Notes under the pieces: generated by a model
Database searches by the model: none
What the model was told of the DNA's origin: nothing
The model's input: the letters and a program-made list of their open reading frames with translations, nothing else
Position numbers and translations under genes: made by a program
Assembly: GCF_014646115.1 (NCBI RefSeq)
Contig: NZ_BMMV01000015.1
Span: 150,053-214,052, forward strand
Direction of reading: 5' to 3'
DNA: 64,000 nt
Origin: Streptomyces camponoticapitis
Lineage (GTDB): Bacteria > Actinomycetota > Actinomycetes > Streptomycetales > Streptomycetaceae
Shown here: one piece after another, positions 1 to 8,062 of the stretch
Numbering within the stretch: the first letter of the stretch is position 1
How the letters are laid out: the number at the start of each line of letters is the position of its first letter

Positions 1-619
1 GATGCAGCGGCCGGGCGACGACTGGTTCTGCGGTCAGTGCGGCTTCCGCCGGCCCGCGCCGAGCTGGGCGCTGCACGGTGACCATGTCCTGGACCCGCAC
101 GGCTCCGCCTGGCCGATCCACCTCCAGCTGCCCGGCCGCGCCAACCGCGCGAACGCCGCCACCTCCGCCGCCGTCGCCGCCACGTTCGGGGTGCCCCCGC
201 AGGTCGCCCTGGAACGGATGTACCAGGTGCAGGCCGTGGCCGGCCGGTACGACGTGGTGTCCTTCCTCGGCCGTGATCTGCGGCTGCTGCTGGCGAAGAA
301 CCCGGCGGGCTGGCTGGAGACCTTCTCCCTCATCGACCCGCCGCCCACGCCCGTCATCCTCGCGGTCAACGCCCGCGGCGCCGACGGCACGGACACCTCC
401 TGGCTCTGGGACGTCGACTACACCCGGCTGGCCGGTCACCCGATCTTCGTCATCGGCGACCGCAAGCTGGACCTGGCCGTGCGGCTGGAGGTCGCGGGCC
501 TGGACTTCCGGGTGTGCGCGACCGCCGACGAGGCCGTGCAGATGGCGCCCCCCGGACGCATCGAGGCGATCGCGAACTACACGTCCTTCCAGGACCTGCG
601 CCGGCGCGTCGGCAACTGA
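1..619 (+). CDS. murT: MurT, lipid II isoglutaminyl synthase Mur-ligase subunit (C-terminal part)
   Basis: MurT works with GatD in the cytoplasm to amidate the alpha-carboxyl of D-glutamate in the lipid II stem peptide. Only about 205 C-terminal residues are inside the window; the reading frame is already open at the left edge, so the start lies upstream. The residues FCGQCGFRRP near the beginning look like one half of the Cys4 zinc ribbon found in MurT, and the remainder matches the Mur ligase C-terminal domain plus the MurT tail (for example NANAATSAA-like and DVDYTRL stretches). It is followed 32 bases later by gatD on the same strand, which is the conserved MurT-GatD operon arrangement and makes the assignment secure. 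The truncation is caused by the window, not by mutation. Confidence 0.9.
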   Translation, partial: MQRPGDDWFCGQCGFRRPAPSWALHGDHVLDPHGSAWPIHLQLPGRANRANAATSAAVAATFGVPPQVALERMYQVQAVAGRYDVVSFLGRDLRLLLAKNPAGWLETFSLIDPPPTPVILAVNARGADGTDTSWLWDVDYTRLAGHPIFVIGDRKLDLAVRLEVAGLDFRVCATADEAVQMAPPGRIEAIANYTSFQDLRRRVGN

Positions 620-651
620 GACAGATGAAGTCCGAGAGGGACGAGCGAAGA

Positions 652-1380
652 ATGAGTGACAACAGTCTGCGACTGGTCTGGATCTACCCGGACCTGCTGA
701 GCACCTACGGCGACCAGGGCAACGCGCTGGTGGTGGAGCGCCGCGCCCGGCAGCGGGGTCTCGACGTCACGCGCGTGGACGTCCGCAGCGACCAGGCCGT
801 ACCGACCTCCGGCGACATCTACCTCATCGGTGGCGGCGAGGACCGGCCGCAGCGGCTGGCCGCCGAGCGGCTGCGCCGTGACGGCGGTCTCAACCGGGCC
901 GTGTCCAACGGCGCGATCGTGTTCTCGGTCTGCGCCGGCTACCAGATCCTGGGCCACGAGTTCGTCAACGACCTCGGCGAGCGCGAGGGTGGTCTCGGAC
1001 TGCTGGACGTGATCTCCACCCGTGGCGAGGGCGAGCGCTGTGTCGGAGACGTACTGGGCGACATCGACCCGCATCTCGGACTGCCGCCGCTGACCGGTTT
1101 CGAGAACCACCAGGGCATCACCCATCTCGGACCGAGTGCCCGCCCGTTCGCACGGGTCTCGCTCGGCCGGGGCAACGGCACGGGTGACGGCACGGAGGGC
1201 GCGTACAACGACACGGTGTTCGGTACGTACATGCACGGCCCGGTCCTGGCACGGAACCCGCTGATCGCCGATCTGCTGCTGAAGCTGGCCCTCGACGTCA
1301 ACGCGCTGCCGCCGGCCGACGACCGGTGGTACGAGGCGCTGCGCGCCGAACGGATCGCCGCCGCGACGCAGCCGGCCTGA
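652..1380 (+). CDS. gatD: GatD, lipid II isoglutaminyl synthase glutaminase subunit
   Basis: A 242-residue class I glutamine amidotransferase of the CobB/CobQ-like type that supplies ammonia to MurT. The nucleophile elbow VFSVCAGYQILG carries the catalytic cysteine at about residue 95, and the C-terminal GTYMHGP carries the histidine. The ATG at 652 was chosen because a purine-rich GAGGGACGAG lies just upstream and the protein then begins SDNSLRLVWIYPDLLSTYGD, as GatD proteins do; an in-frame upstream extension to 514 would overlap murT and lacks family similarity. It immediately follows murT, so the two are almost certainly co-transcribed and their products form the heterodimer. Confidence 0.93.
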   Translation: MSDNSLRLVWIYPDLLSTYGDQGNALVVERRARQRGLDVTRVDVRSDQAVPTSGDIYLIGGGEDRPQRLAAERLRRDGGLNRAVSNGAIVFSVCAGYQILGHEFVNDLGEREGGLGLLDVISTRGEGERCVGDVLGDIDPHLGLPPLTGFENHQGITHLGPSARPFARVSLGRGNGTGDGTEGAYNDTVFGTYMHGPVLARNPLIADLLLKLALDVNALPPADDRWYEALRAERIAAATQPA

Positions 1381-1518
1381 CGCCTTCCGTTCGACCGAGG
1401 GGTGTCCAGCAGTCGGACGCCTGGTTCGGCCCCGCCACTCCGCGCCGGTAGGGTGGCGGGGATTCAGCCGGACGACGTGGTCCGGCCGTCGGCCCACGTT
1501 GCAAAGGTTCTCCGGGCA

Positions 1519-2544
1519 ATGCGAATTGGTGTGCTCACCTCCGGCGGCGACTGCCCCGGTCTCAATGCGGTGATCCGGTCCGTGGTGCACCGCGCCGTCG
1601 TCGACCACGGTGACGAGGTCATCGGCTTCCACGACGGCTGGAAGGGTCTGCTGGAGTGCGACTACCGCAAGCTCGACCTGGACGCGGTCGGCGGCATCCT
1701 GGCCCGTGGCGGCACGATCCTCGGCTCCTCCCGGGTCCAGCCCGCGCACCTGCGTGACGGCGTGGAGCGCGCGAAGGGGCATGTGGCCGACCTGGGTCTC
1801 GACGCGATCATCCCGATCGGCGGTGAGGGCACGCTCAAGGCGGCCAACCTGCTCTCCGAGGCGGGGCTGCCGATCGTCGGCGTACCGAAGACCATCGACA
1901 ACGACATCTCCTCCACGGATGTGACCTTCGGCTTCGACACCGCCGTCGGTGTCGCCACGGAGGCGCTGGACCGGCTGAAGACCACCGCCGAGTCCCACCA
2001 GCGTGTGCTGATCGTCGAGGTCATGGGGCGACAGACCGGCTGGATCGCGCTGCACTCGGGCATGGCCGCCGGTGCGCACGCCATCGTCGTCCCGGAGCGG
2101 CCCTTCGACATCGGGGAGCTGGCCGAGCTGGTCGGCAAGCGGTTCTCAGCGGGGAAGCGGTTCGCGATCGTGGTGGTCGCCGAGGGCGCCAAGCCGCGTG
2201 AGGGCTCCATGGAGTTCGACATCGGCGGCAAGGACATCTACGGGCACGAGCGCTTCGCGGGCGTCGCCAGGCAGCTCTCCGTCGAGCTGGAGGAGCGCCT
2301 GGGCAAGGAGGCGCGGCCGGTGATCCTGGGCCACGTCCAGCGCGGCGGGACGCCGACGGCGTACGACCGGGTGCTGGCGACGCGCTTCGGCTGGCACGCG
2401 GTGGAGGCGGCGCACCGCGGTGAGTTCGGCATGATGACCGCGCTGCGCGGTACGGACATCCGGATGGTGCCGCTCGCGGAGGCCGTCGAGACGCTGAAGA
2501 CGGTGCCGGCGGAGCGCTACGCCGAGGCGGAGTGCGTGCTCTGA
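1519..2544 (+). CDS. pfkA: 6-phosphofructokinase
   Basis: A 341-residue group III-type phosphofructokinase that phosphorylates fructose 6-phosphate in glycolysis. Visible signatures are the N-terminal nucleotide-binding GVLTSGGDCPGLNAVIR, the phosphoryl-donor loop IGGEGTLKAAN, the catalytic PKTIDNDI, the MGRQTGWIAL substrate segment and GHVQRGG near the C-terminus. The start at ATG 1519 gives the standard N-terminus MRIGVLTSGGDCPG; the longer open frame back to 1402 has no family similarity. The position next to murT-gatD matches what I recall of the locus of one of several pfkA paralogues in Streptomyces. ATP is the likely donor, but the sequence alone does not prove ATP over pyrophosphate. 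Confidence 0.93.
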   Translation: MRIGVLTSGGDCPGLNAVIRSVVHRAVVDHGDEVIGFHDGWKGLLECDYRKLDLDAVGGILARGGTILGSSRVQPAHLRDGVERAKGHVADLGLDAIIPIGGEGTLKAANLLSEAGLPIVGVPKTIDNDISSTDVTFGFDTAVGVATEALDRLKTTAESHQRVLIVEVMGRQTGWIALHSGMAAGAHAIVVPERPFDIGELAELVGKRFSAGKRFAIVVVAEGAKPREGSMEFDIGGKDIYGHERFAGVARQLSVELEERLGKEARPVILGHVQRGGTPTAYDRVLATRFGWHAVEAAHRGEFGMMTALRGTDIRMVPLAEAVETLKTVPAERYAEAECVL

Positions 2545-2593
2545 GGCGCTGATCCCTCGCCTCTCCGGCGTGAACCGCCCTTGTTCGTACGAC

Positions 2594-2631
2594 GAACCGC
2601 CCCCGGCCGCGAACCGCGCCGGGGGCGGTTC
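2594..2631 (+). terminator. Hairpin terminator after the phosphofructokinase gene
   Basis: Perfect 14-bp inverted repeat (GAACCGCCCCCGGC and its complement) around a 10-nt loop, about 50 bases after the pfkA stop codon. It has no long T run, as is usual for Streptomyces terminators, and separates pfkA from the ctaG-like gene. Confidence 0.75.
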
Positions 2632-2694
2632 TAGTCTGGTCCCGGGGTGCGGACACATCGCACCATTCGGGATCGTCGCAGCGGGAGAGCACGT

Positions 2695-3645
2695 ATGGAT
2701 CACGGCGGGCACGGCACGACGATGGATCTGCCGCCGTTCACGCTGGGCCGCGCACTGGAGTTCTCGCCCGACACCTTCTTCCTCGTCGGCTGTCTGCTGG
2801 CGCTCGCGCTGTACGGCTGGGGCGTCCTGCGGCTGCGCGCGCGGGGCGACAGCTGGTCGCCGGGCCGCACCATCCCGTTCGTGCTCGGCGTGCTGAGTGT
2901 GGCCCTGGTGATGTGCACCGCGCTGAACGACTACGGCATGGTCATGTTCAGCGTGCACATGGTCCAGCACATGGTGATCAGCATGGTCTCCCCGATCCTG
3001 CTGCTGCTGGGCGCGCCGGTGACTCTGGCGCTACGGGCGCTGCCCGTAGCGGGCGGGGGCCGCAAGGGACCGCGTGAGCTGCTGCTGGCACTGCTCCACA
3101 GCCGGTTCCTGCGTTTCGTGTCGCATCCCGCCTTCACCATCCCGCTGTTCATCGCGAGCCTCTACGGTCTCTACTTCACCTCGCTCTTCGACTTCCTCAT
3201 GGAGTCGAAGCCGGGGCACATCGCGATGATGGTGCACTTCCTCTCCGTCGGCCTGATCTTCTTCTGGCCGATCATGGGAGTGGACCCGGGACCGCACCGG
3301 CCCGGCTATCTGATGCGGATGCTGGAGCTGTTCGCCGGGATGCCGTTCCACGCGTTCTTCGGGATCGCGCTGATGATGGCGAGCGAGCCGATGGTGCGGG
3401 CGTACGAGAACCCCCCGGCATCCCTGGGCATCGACCCGCTCTCCGATCAGAACGCCGCCGGCGGCATCGCCTGGGCCTTCAGCGAGATCCCGTCCGTCCT
3501 CGTGCTGATCGCGCTGGTGTACCAGTGGTACCGGTCCGACCAGCGCCAGGCGAAGCGCTCGGACCGGGCGGCCGACCGGGACGGTGACAAGGAACTGGCC
3601 GCGTACAACGCCTACCTCGCGTCGTTGCAGACACGCGGACAGTAG
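2695..3645 (+). CDS. CtaG-family cytochrome c oxidase assembly membrane protein
   Basis: A 316-residue polytopic membrane protein of the CtaG/CtaG_Cox11-like (caa3-type assembly) family found in Actinobacteria and Bacillus, implicated in copper delivery to cytochrome c oxidase. About seven hydrophobic segments are visible. Histidines in membrane-embedded motifs (HMVQHMVISMV near residue 90, HIAMMVHFLSVG near 180, MPFHAFFGIALM near 220) are the characteristic family residues. The N-terminus MDHGGHGTTMD is His-rich. ATG 2695 was chosen for the GGGAGAG ribosome-binding site upstream and because the open frame before it has no membrane character. The C-terminal tail after the last helix is charged and cytosolic-like. 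It probably stands alone in its transcript behind the preceding terminator. Confidence 0.85.
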   Translation: MDHGGHGTTMDLPPFTLGRALEFSPDTFFLVGCLLALALYGWGVLRLRARGDSWSPGRTIPFVLGVLSVALVMCTALNDYGMVMFSVHMVQHMVISMVSPILLLLGAPVTLALRALPVAGGGRKGPRELLLALLHSRFLRFVSHPAFTIPLFIASLYGLYFTSLFDFLMESKPGHIAMMVHFLSVGLIFFWPIMGVDPGPHRPGYLMRMLELFAGMPFHAFFGIALMMASEPMVRAYENPPASLGIDPLSDQNAAGGIAWAFSEIPSVLVLIALVYQWYRSDQRQAKRSDRAADRDGDKELAAYNAYLASLQTRGQ

Positions 3646-3712
3646 CGCGAAACCCCCCTTTCGGGTGACGATGGTCCTTACGGCCACGATCACGGCCGGG
3701 AGGAGGACGCCC

Positions 3713-3877
3713 ATGTCCGGATCCGGATCCACCAAAACGATGGGGATCATCACCGTTGGCGCGCTCGTGGTCGTGACGGCCTACACCGCGGCGCTGGGGA
3801 GCAGCGGCTGGCTCTGGTTCGGGTGGGTGGTACTGGTGCTGGTGACGCTCGCGATGGTGGCGGCGCGCGGCAACTGA
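3713..3877 (+). CDS. Small two-helix membrane protein, unknown function
   Basis: A 54-residue protein with two hydrophobic stretches (roughly residues 9-28 and 31-50) separated by a short GSSGW turn and ending ARGN. The start ATG 3713 is supported by a very strong ribosome-binding site, GGGAGGAGG, seven bases upstream. I do not recognise a named family. It lies 67 bases after the ctaG-like gene on the same strand and may be co-transcribed with it. Its small size means that it could be an accessory subunit or simply a conserved orphan; no function is assigned. Confidence 0.6.
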   Translation: MSGSGSTKTMGIITVGALVVVTAYTAALGSSGWLWFGWVVLVLVTLAMVAARGN

Positions 3878-3921
3878 CGCGCGCCGGACGCCACCGGGCG
3901 TTCACGGTCAGCCGGCCGCGG

Positions 3922-4311
3922 TCAGCCGGCGGCCGGCGAGAGACCGGGCTCGGGTGTCCGCGTCTCGTCCAGGTTGTTCTCCACCCAGGCACGCAACTGA
4001 CCGAGCGGCACGGCGACTCCGCGCCCCAGCTCCGTCAGTTCGTACTCGACGTGGAGCGGGACGGCCGGGTAGACGGTGCGGTCCACGAAGCCGTGGTCCG
4101 CCAGTCGGCGCAGGGTGCTCGTGAGCACCTTGGGGCTGATTCCCTGAAGCCGCCGCTGGAGCGTGCCGAAGCGCTGCGGGCCCTCTTCGAGGGCGCCGAT
4201 GGCGAGTGCGGCCCACTTGTTGGCCAGCAGGCCGAGGACGTCCCGGCAGGGGCACTGCGCGGCGTAGACGTCGTGCTTGTCGTGCCGCCCCGTCGTACAG
4301 GGGTGAGCCAT
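3922..4311 (-). CDS. HxlR/MarR-like winged-helix transcriptional regulator
   Basis: A 129-residue HxlR-family repressor. The family signature is clear: an N-terminal cysteine segment (AAQCPCRDVLGLL), the helix NKWAALAIGALEEGPQRFGTLQRRL and the recognition helix region GISPKVLTSTLRRLADHGFVDR. HxlR proteins often sense electrophiles or oxidants through N-terminal cysteines. The start ATG 4311 gives MAHPCTTGRHD and a normal family length. It is transcribed divergently from an oxidoreductase gene with a 185-bp spacer containing an inverted AGTAC/GTACT element, so it probably controls that gene and itself. Confidence 0.85.
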   Translation of the reverse strand: MAHPCTTGRHDKHDVYAAQCPCRDVLGLLANKWAALAIGALEEGPQRFGTLQRRLQGISPKVLTSTLRRLADHGFVDRTVYPAVPLHVEYELTELGRGVAVPLGQLRAWVENNLDETRTPEPGLSPAAG

Positions 4312-4397
4312 GGGATCCGCCTTCGCCGCCGTGCCGCGCGCTCGCGCCACCGAACTGAACACTTCCCTTTGGATAGTAGTGTCCCTTGCGGGAAAGC

Positions 4398-4414
4398 AGT
4401 ACCCGGGGAGTACT
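4398..4414. promoter_or_regulatory. Candidate HxlR operator
   Basis: AGTAC and GTACT are arranged as a perfect inverted repeat around 7 bases (CCGGGGA) in the spacer between the divergent HxlR regulator and oxidoreductase genes. Operators of some HxlR relatives carry similar GTAC-containing dyads. This is inference from position and symmetry only. Confidence 0.4.
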
Positions 4415-4496
4415 TTCGCGGTGTCGAAGATCCACCGACCGGGGCCGCGTCCTCCGCGCTCCCCCGGCACGCACTCTTTCAGGAGACTTGACCGAC

Positions 4497-5468
4497 ATGA
4501 GCAGTGAGCCGACGATGCGCGCGATCACCCAGGACTCCCTCGGCGGGCCCGAGGTGCTGCGTCTCACCGACCGTCCGCGGCCCAGCCCGCTACCGACCGA
4601 GGTGCTGGTACGGGTGCACGCGGCCGGGGTGAACCCGGTCGACTGGAAGTCGCGCGAGAGCGGCGGCATCGCCGGTCTTCTCGGCGCTCCCCCGTTCATC
4701 CTGGGCTGGGACGTGTCGGGTGTGGTGGAGGAGGTCGGCTTCGGTGTGCACACGCTGAAGGTGGGCGACGAGGTGTACGGGATGCCGTGGTTCCCGCGCC
4801 CGGCCTCCGCCTACGCCGAGTATGTGACGGCTCCCTCGCGGCAGTTCGCGCTCAAGCCCCGCACGCTCGACCACAACACGGCCGCCGGCGTGCCGCTGGT
4901 CGGGCTCACGGCCTGGCAGGCGCTGGTGGACGCGGCGCACGTGACAGCCGGGCAGCGGGTACTGATCCACGCGGCGGCGGGCGGCGTGGGCCATCTGGCG
5001 GTGCAGTTCGCGAAGCACCTCGGGGCGTATGTCATCGGGACGGCGAGCGCGGCGAAGCACGACTGGCTGCGCGAGCTGGGCGCGGACGAGGTCGTGGACT
5101 ACACCCAGGTCCGCTTCGAGGAGGCCGTCGGCGACGTCGACGTCGTCATCGACCTGGTGGGCGAGGGCCACGACGCGACGACCAGCCGCTCGCTGGAGAC
5201 CCTGCGGCCCGGCGGCACGATCGTCGCCGTACCGTCCGGTGTCGCGCCGGAAGTGCTCGACAGCGCCCGTGCGCGGGGACTGAACGCGACCGCCTTCCTG
5301 GTGGAGCCGGACGGGGTCTCCCTCACCCGGATCGCCGGGCTGATCGACGAGGGCGCGGTGCGCGTCGAGGTGGAGGGCGTCCTGCCGCTGGCCGACGCGG
5401 CCGAGGCGCACCGGCGGGTCCAGGGGGGCCGCACGCGCGGCAAGATCGTGCTGAGCGTGATGTCCTGA
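4497..5468 (+). CDS. NADP-dependent zinc-free MDR oxidoreductase (quinone oxidoreductase-like)
   Basis: A 323-residue medium-chain dehydrogenase/reductase. An N-terminal GroES-like domain (EVLVRVHAAGVNPVDWKSRESG, then GWDVSGVVEEVG) precedes a Rossmann fold with the dinucleotide motif HAAAGGVGHLAVQFAKHLGA near residue 160. No structural-zinc cysteine cluster is present, which fits the quinone oxidoreductase or enoyl-reductase-like branch. The probable reaction is NADPH-dependent reduction of quinones or activated alkenes. The ATG 4497 has an AGGAGA ribosome-binding site upstream. It is divergent from an HxlR regulator, the usual arrangement for electrophile- or quinone-inducible reductases. 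Confidence 0.85.
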   Translation: MSSEPTMRAITQDSLGGPEVLRLTDRPRPSPLPTEVLVRVHAAGVNPVDWKSRESGGIAGLLGAPPFILGWDVSGVVEEVGFGVHTLKVGDEVYGMPWFPRPASAYAEYVTAPSRQFALKPRTLDHNTAAGVPLVGLTAWQALVDAAHVTAGQRVLIHAAAGGVGHLAVQFAKHLGAYVIGTASAAKHDWLRELGADEVVDYTQVRFEEAVGDVDVVIDLVGEGHDATTSRSLETLRPGGTIVAVPSGVAPEVLDSARARGLNATAFLVEPDGVSLTRIAGLIDEGAVRVEVEGVLPLADAAEAHRRVQGGRTRGKIVLSVMS

Positions 5469-5475
5469 CGATCCG

Positions 5476-5949
5476 TCAGGGCAGCAGGGGCAGTCTCCCG
5501 ACGAGCTTGCCGATCCTGTTGCGCGGGCCGACGAGGCCGACCGCGAGATAGGTCAGGTCCTCGTGCCTGGTACCGGCGAGCAGGCCGAGGTACTCGTCGT
5601 AGATCCGGGACGTCTGGGCGGGCTCCGGCATGTCGACGACGAATACGTCCGCCTTGGCGCTCGCCTTCTCCCGCAGGGCGTGGAGGGTGACGGCGTCGGC
5701 GGCCAGGACGGCACAGCCCGCCCAGGGCAGTCCCGGGTGCACATGGCCCGAGCCGTCCCGGCCGTCGCCGCCGAGCAGGTCCGGCAGGGCCCTGCCGACG
5801 GCGGCGGCCATACAGGCGGCCGCGTTCACCGCACGGCCTGCGGGCAGGGACTCGTCGATGACGACGACCCACTTGAGCGGGGCCTGACGGGTGGAGAGGC
5901 CGGTCGTCGCGTCCGTGCGGAGCTGAGAGATGTCGTTCTGTACGGTCAT
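5476..5949 (-). CDS. DUF2000 family protein
   Basis: A 157-residue protein matching the DUF2000 family: KWVVVIDESLPAGRAVNAAACMAAAVG near residue 25 and a C-terminal EDLTYLAVGLVGPRNRIGKLVGRLPLL. Members are small cytoplasmic proteins with a peptidyl-tRNA hydrolase II-like fold and no established reaction. The gene is divergent from an Lrp/AsnC regulator and only eight bases separate its stop from that of the oxidoreductase gene, which converges on it. The pairing of DUF2000 with an Lrp regulator suggests local regulation, possibly linked to amino acid metabolism, but nothing in the sequence proves a substrate. Confidence 0.75.
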   Translation of the reverse strand: MTVQNDISQLRTDATTGLSTRQAPLKWVVVIDESLPAGRAVNAAACMAAAVGRALPDLLGGDGRDGSGHVHPGLPWAGCAVLAADAVTLHALREKASAKADVFVVDMPEPAQTSRIYDEYLGLLAGTRHEDLTYLAVGLVGPRNRIGKLVGRLPLLP

Positions 5950-6022
5950 GCCTCAGAACGGTAGGCAGTCATGCGTACGATGGTGAGTTCCGGCGCACTT
6001 CATACGGCCGAGGGGCGGAAAC

Positions 6023-6529
6023 GTGGAACTTGATGCGCTCGACTGGGCTCTACTGCGGGAGCTCCAGCACGATGCACGGCAGACCAACCGCGATCTCGCG
6101 GCCAAGACCGGCGTCTCCCCGTCCACCTCGCTGGAGCGGGTCAAGATCCTTCGTGAGCGGGGGGTGATCGACGGCTTCCACGCCGCGCTCGATCTGGACG
6201 CGGTGGGCCGTCCCGTACAGGCGCTGATCTCCGTACGGATCCGGCCGCCCTCCCGGCCCGTCATCGAGGGGTTCCGCGAGTGGGCGGCGGGACTGCCCGA
6301 GACCATCGGGCTGTTCGTGACATCGGGCCCGCACGACTTCCTCCTGCATGTGGCGGTCCCCGACGTCGACGGGCTGTACGCCTTCGTCATCGACCGTCTC
6401 ACCGAGCGCCGCGAGGTCGCGGACGTGCAGACGACGATGGTGTACGAGCACGTCCAGTCCCGGTCGATCTCCCGGCCCGCCGAGCAGAGCCGCGGGCGGG
6501 GTGCCCGGCGGCGGCGGGGGCCGGTGTAG
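6023..6529 (+). CDS. Lrp/AsnC family transcriptional regulator
   Basis: A 168-residue regulator beginning at GTG 6023 with GAGGGG upstream. The N-terminal helix-turn-helix (LDALDWALLRELQHDARQTNRDLAAKTGVSPSTSLERVKILRERGVIDGFHA) is followed by an alpha/beta ligand-binding (RAM/AsnC) domain, including the GPHDFLLHVAVPDVDGLYAFV stretch. The Arg-rich tail after residue 150 is an extension beyond the usual family length. Lrp proteins form octamers and respond to amino acids. It lies divergent to the DUF2000 gene with a 73-bp spacer that presumably contains both promoters. Confidence 0.88.
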   Translation: MELDALDWALLRELQHDARQTNRDLAAKTGVSPSTSLERVKILRERGVIDGFHAALDLDAVGRPVQALISVRIRPPSRPVIEGFREWAAGLPETIGLFVTSGPHDFLLHVAVPDVDGLYAFVIDRLTERREVADVQTTMVYEHVQSRSISRPAEQSRGRGARRRRGPV

Positions 6530-6553
6530 AGCGGGGCACGGAGCGGGCCATTT

Positions 6554-6580
6554 TGAAAATGGGAACCATTATCGTATGAT
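6554..6580 (+). promoter_or_regulatory. Zur-like box overlapping a leaderless promoter of the L33 gene
   Basis: The half-sites TGAAAATGG and CCATTATCG (6554-6574) form an inverted repeat with seven of nine positions paired, resembling actinobacterial zinc-uptake-regulator boxes. A -10-like TATGAT (6575-6580) follows at once and ends six bases before the ATG of the L33 gene. There is no Shine-Dalgarno sequence, so the transcript is probably leaderless and repressor binding would block the promoter directly. Confidence 0.65.
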
Positions 6581-6586
6581 GTGGTC

Positions 6587-6751
6587 ATGGCACACAACGA
6601 ACTCCGTCCGGTGATCAAGCTCCGCTCCACCGCGGGCACCGGCCACACGTATGTCACCCGCAAGAACCGCCGCAGCGACGCGGACCGTATGGTCCTGCGC
6701 AAGTACGACCCGGTCGCCCGCCGGCACGTCGATTTCCGCGAAGAGCGCTGA
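6587..6751 (+). CDS. rpmG: 50S ribosomal protein L33, zinc-independent (C-minus) type
   Basis: A 54-residue basic protein of the large ribosomal subunit: MAHNELRPVIKLRSTAGTG, then TYVTRKNRRSDADRM and a tail DPVARRHVDFREER. It contains no cysteine, so it is the zinc-free paralogue that replaces the CxxC-containing L33 when zinc is scarce. The upstream Zur-like dyad and the -10 element placed six bases before the ATG fit zinc-controlled, leaderless expression. It is a single-gene unit followed by a strong hairpin. Confidence 0.92.
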   Translation: MAHNELRPVIKLRSTAGTGHTYVTRKNRRSDADRMVLRKYDPVARRHVDFREER

Positions 6752-6774
6752 TCGCCGTACCGGCCCCCTGCAGA

Positions 6775-6814
6775 CAGGCGTCGGGCGGACTCTTCCGAGT
6801 CCGCCCGACGCCTG
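6775..6814. terminator. Strong bidirectional terminator between rpmG and the flotillin gene
   Basis: Perfect 18-bp inverted repeat (arms 6775-6792 and 6797-6814) with a TTCC loop. It lies between the convergent L33 and flotillin genes and can serve both. Confidence 0.85.
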
Positions 6815-6837
6815 CTGAGGGCAGGAACCCCTCACCG

Positions 6838-7998
6838 TCACTTGGTGGTGTCCACCTTCGCCGGTGCCTGTCCGTTCACGTTCGGCGCCGGGTCCCTGGT
6901 CTGATCGGCCGGTGCCCGGGTCGAACCGTTGTGATGCTGCAGCGAGTTGAGGATGGTCATGCCCTGGCCGACCAGCCCCGCCGCCATCTCGTTGACACCG
7001 TCGGTGCCGTTGAGGACGGTGAGGTTGGAGTCCGCCAGGCCCTTCGCCGCCGCGTCGGCGAGCTCCGGGAGGACCTCCACGACACGGTTGGCCGCGAGAA
7101 GCTCCTGGTTCCCGTCCCGCAGGGAGATGGCACGCGCGCTGTTCGCGTCGGCCTGCGCCTGCGCGAGCGTCCGCTGGCGGTACGCCTCCGCGTCCGCCGG
7201 GCGCCTGACCTCGGCCTCCAGCCGCTGGCCCGCCAGCATCGCCTGCCGCTCGGCCAGCGCCGTCTGCTCCTCGATGACGTCCTGCGAGGCCTTCGCCTGA
7301 GCGAGCGGACCCGCCTGGGAGGCACGCGCCCGCACCTGCTCGGTCTCCGCCTGGAAGCCGGCCCGCTTGATCGAGGTGTCCCTCTCGTACTCGGCCTTCA
7401 GCGCCTCCGCCTGCTGCTCGCGCTCGGCGGCCTCCTGGTCGGCGCGGGCCGCGGCGATACGGGCCTGGCTCGCGACAGCCGCGGCGTGCGGCGCCGCCAG
7501 GTTGTTGATGTAGCCGGTGGCGTCCTCGATCTCCTGGATCTGGAGGGCGTCCACCACGATGCCGAGCTTCTCCATCTCGCTGTGGCTGGCCGCCTTCACC
7601 TCCTGGGCGACCCGGTCCCGCTCCCGGATGATCTGCTCGACGGTCAGTCCACCGATGATGGACCGCAGGTGACCGGCGAAGATCCGGCCCACCAGCTCCT
7701 CCATCCGGTCCTGCTCGGCGAGGAAGCGCCGTGCCGCGTTGGCGATCGACACCGCGTCGTCACCGACCTTGAACACGGTCACCGCGCGGACGGTCAGCCG
7801 GATGCCCTGCTGGGTGACACAGTCCTCGGCTATCTCCGCCTCCCGCAACGCCAGGGAGAGCATGCGGGCCTTCTGCTTGATGGGAAGAACGAAACTGCCG
7901 TGACCGGTGACTATCCGGAACTGGGTGTCCTGGACCTGCCGTTTGGAACCGGATATGAGCATCGCCTCGTTCGGTGCTGGAACGCGCCAGAACAACAT
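6838..7998 (-). CDS. Flotillin-like SPFH-domain protein
   Basis: A 386-residue flotillin/YuaG-like scaffold of membrane microdomains. The N-terminal SPFH/band-7 region (residues about 1-170) begins MLFWRVPAPNEAMLISG and includes GHGSFVLPIKQKA. It is followed by a long Ala/Glu/Gln-rich coiled coil (about 170-320) and a C-terminal segment GLADSNLTVLNGTDGVNEMAAGLVGQGM typical of flotillins. The ATG at 7998 was preferred over one 27 bases upstream because AGGAG lies eight bases before it. The next gene upstream on the same strand encodes an NfeD-like OB-fold protein, the usual flotillin partner. Confidence 0.9.
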   Translation of the reverse strand: MLFWRVPAPNEAMLISGSKRQVQDTQFRIVTGHGSFVLPIKQKARMLSLALREAEIAEDCVTQQGIRLTVRAVTVFKVGDDAVSIANAARRFLAEQDRMEELVGRIFAGHLRSIIGGLTVEQIIRERDRVAQEVKAASHSEMEKLGIVVDALQIQEIEDATGYINNLAAPHAAAVASQARIAAARADQEAAEREQQAEALKAEYERDTSIKRAGFQAETEQVRARASQAGPLAQAKASQDVIEEQTALAERQAMLAGQRLEAEVRRPADAEAYRQRTLAQAQADANSARAISLRDGNQELLAANRVVEVLPELADAAAKGLADSNLTVLNGTDGVNEMAAGLVGQGMTILNSLQHHNGSTRAPADQTRDPAPNVNGQAPAKVDTTK

Positions 7999-8062
7999 GA
8001 GGGAACTCCTGTCCTCAGTACACACTCACACACCGTGATCGGTGTCCGGTGGGCTTCCTGCT

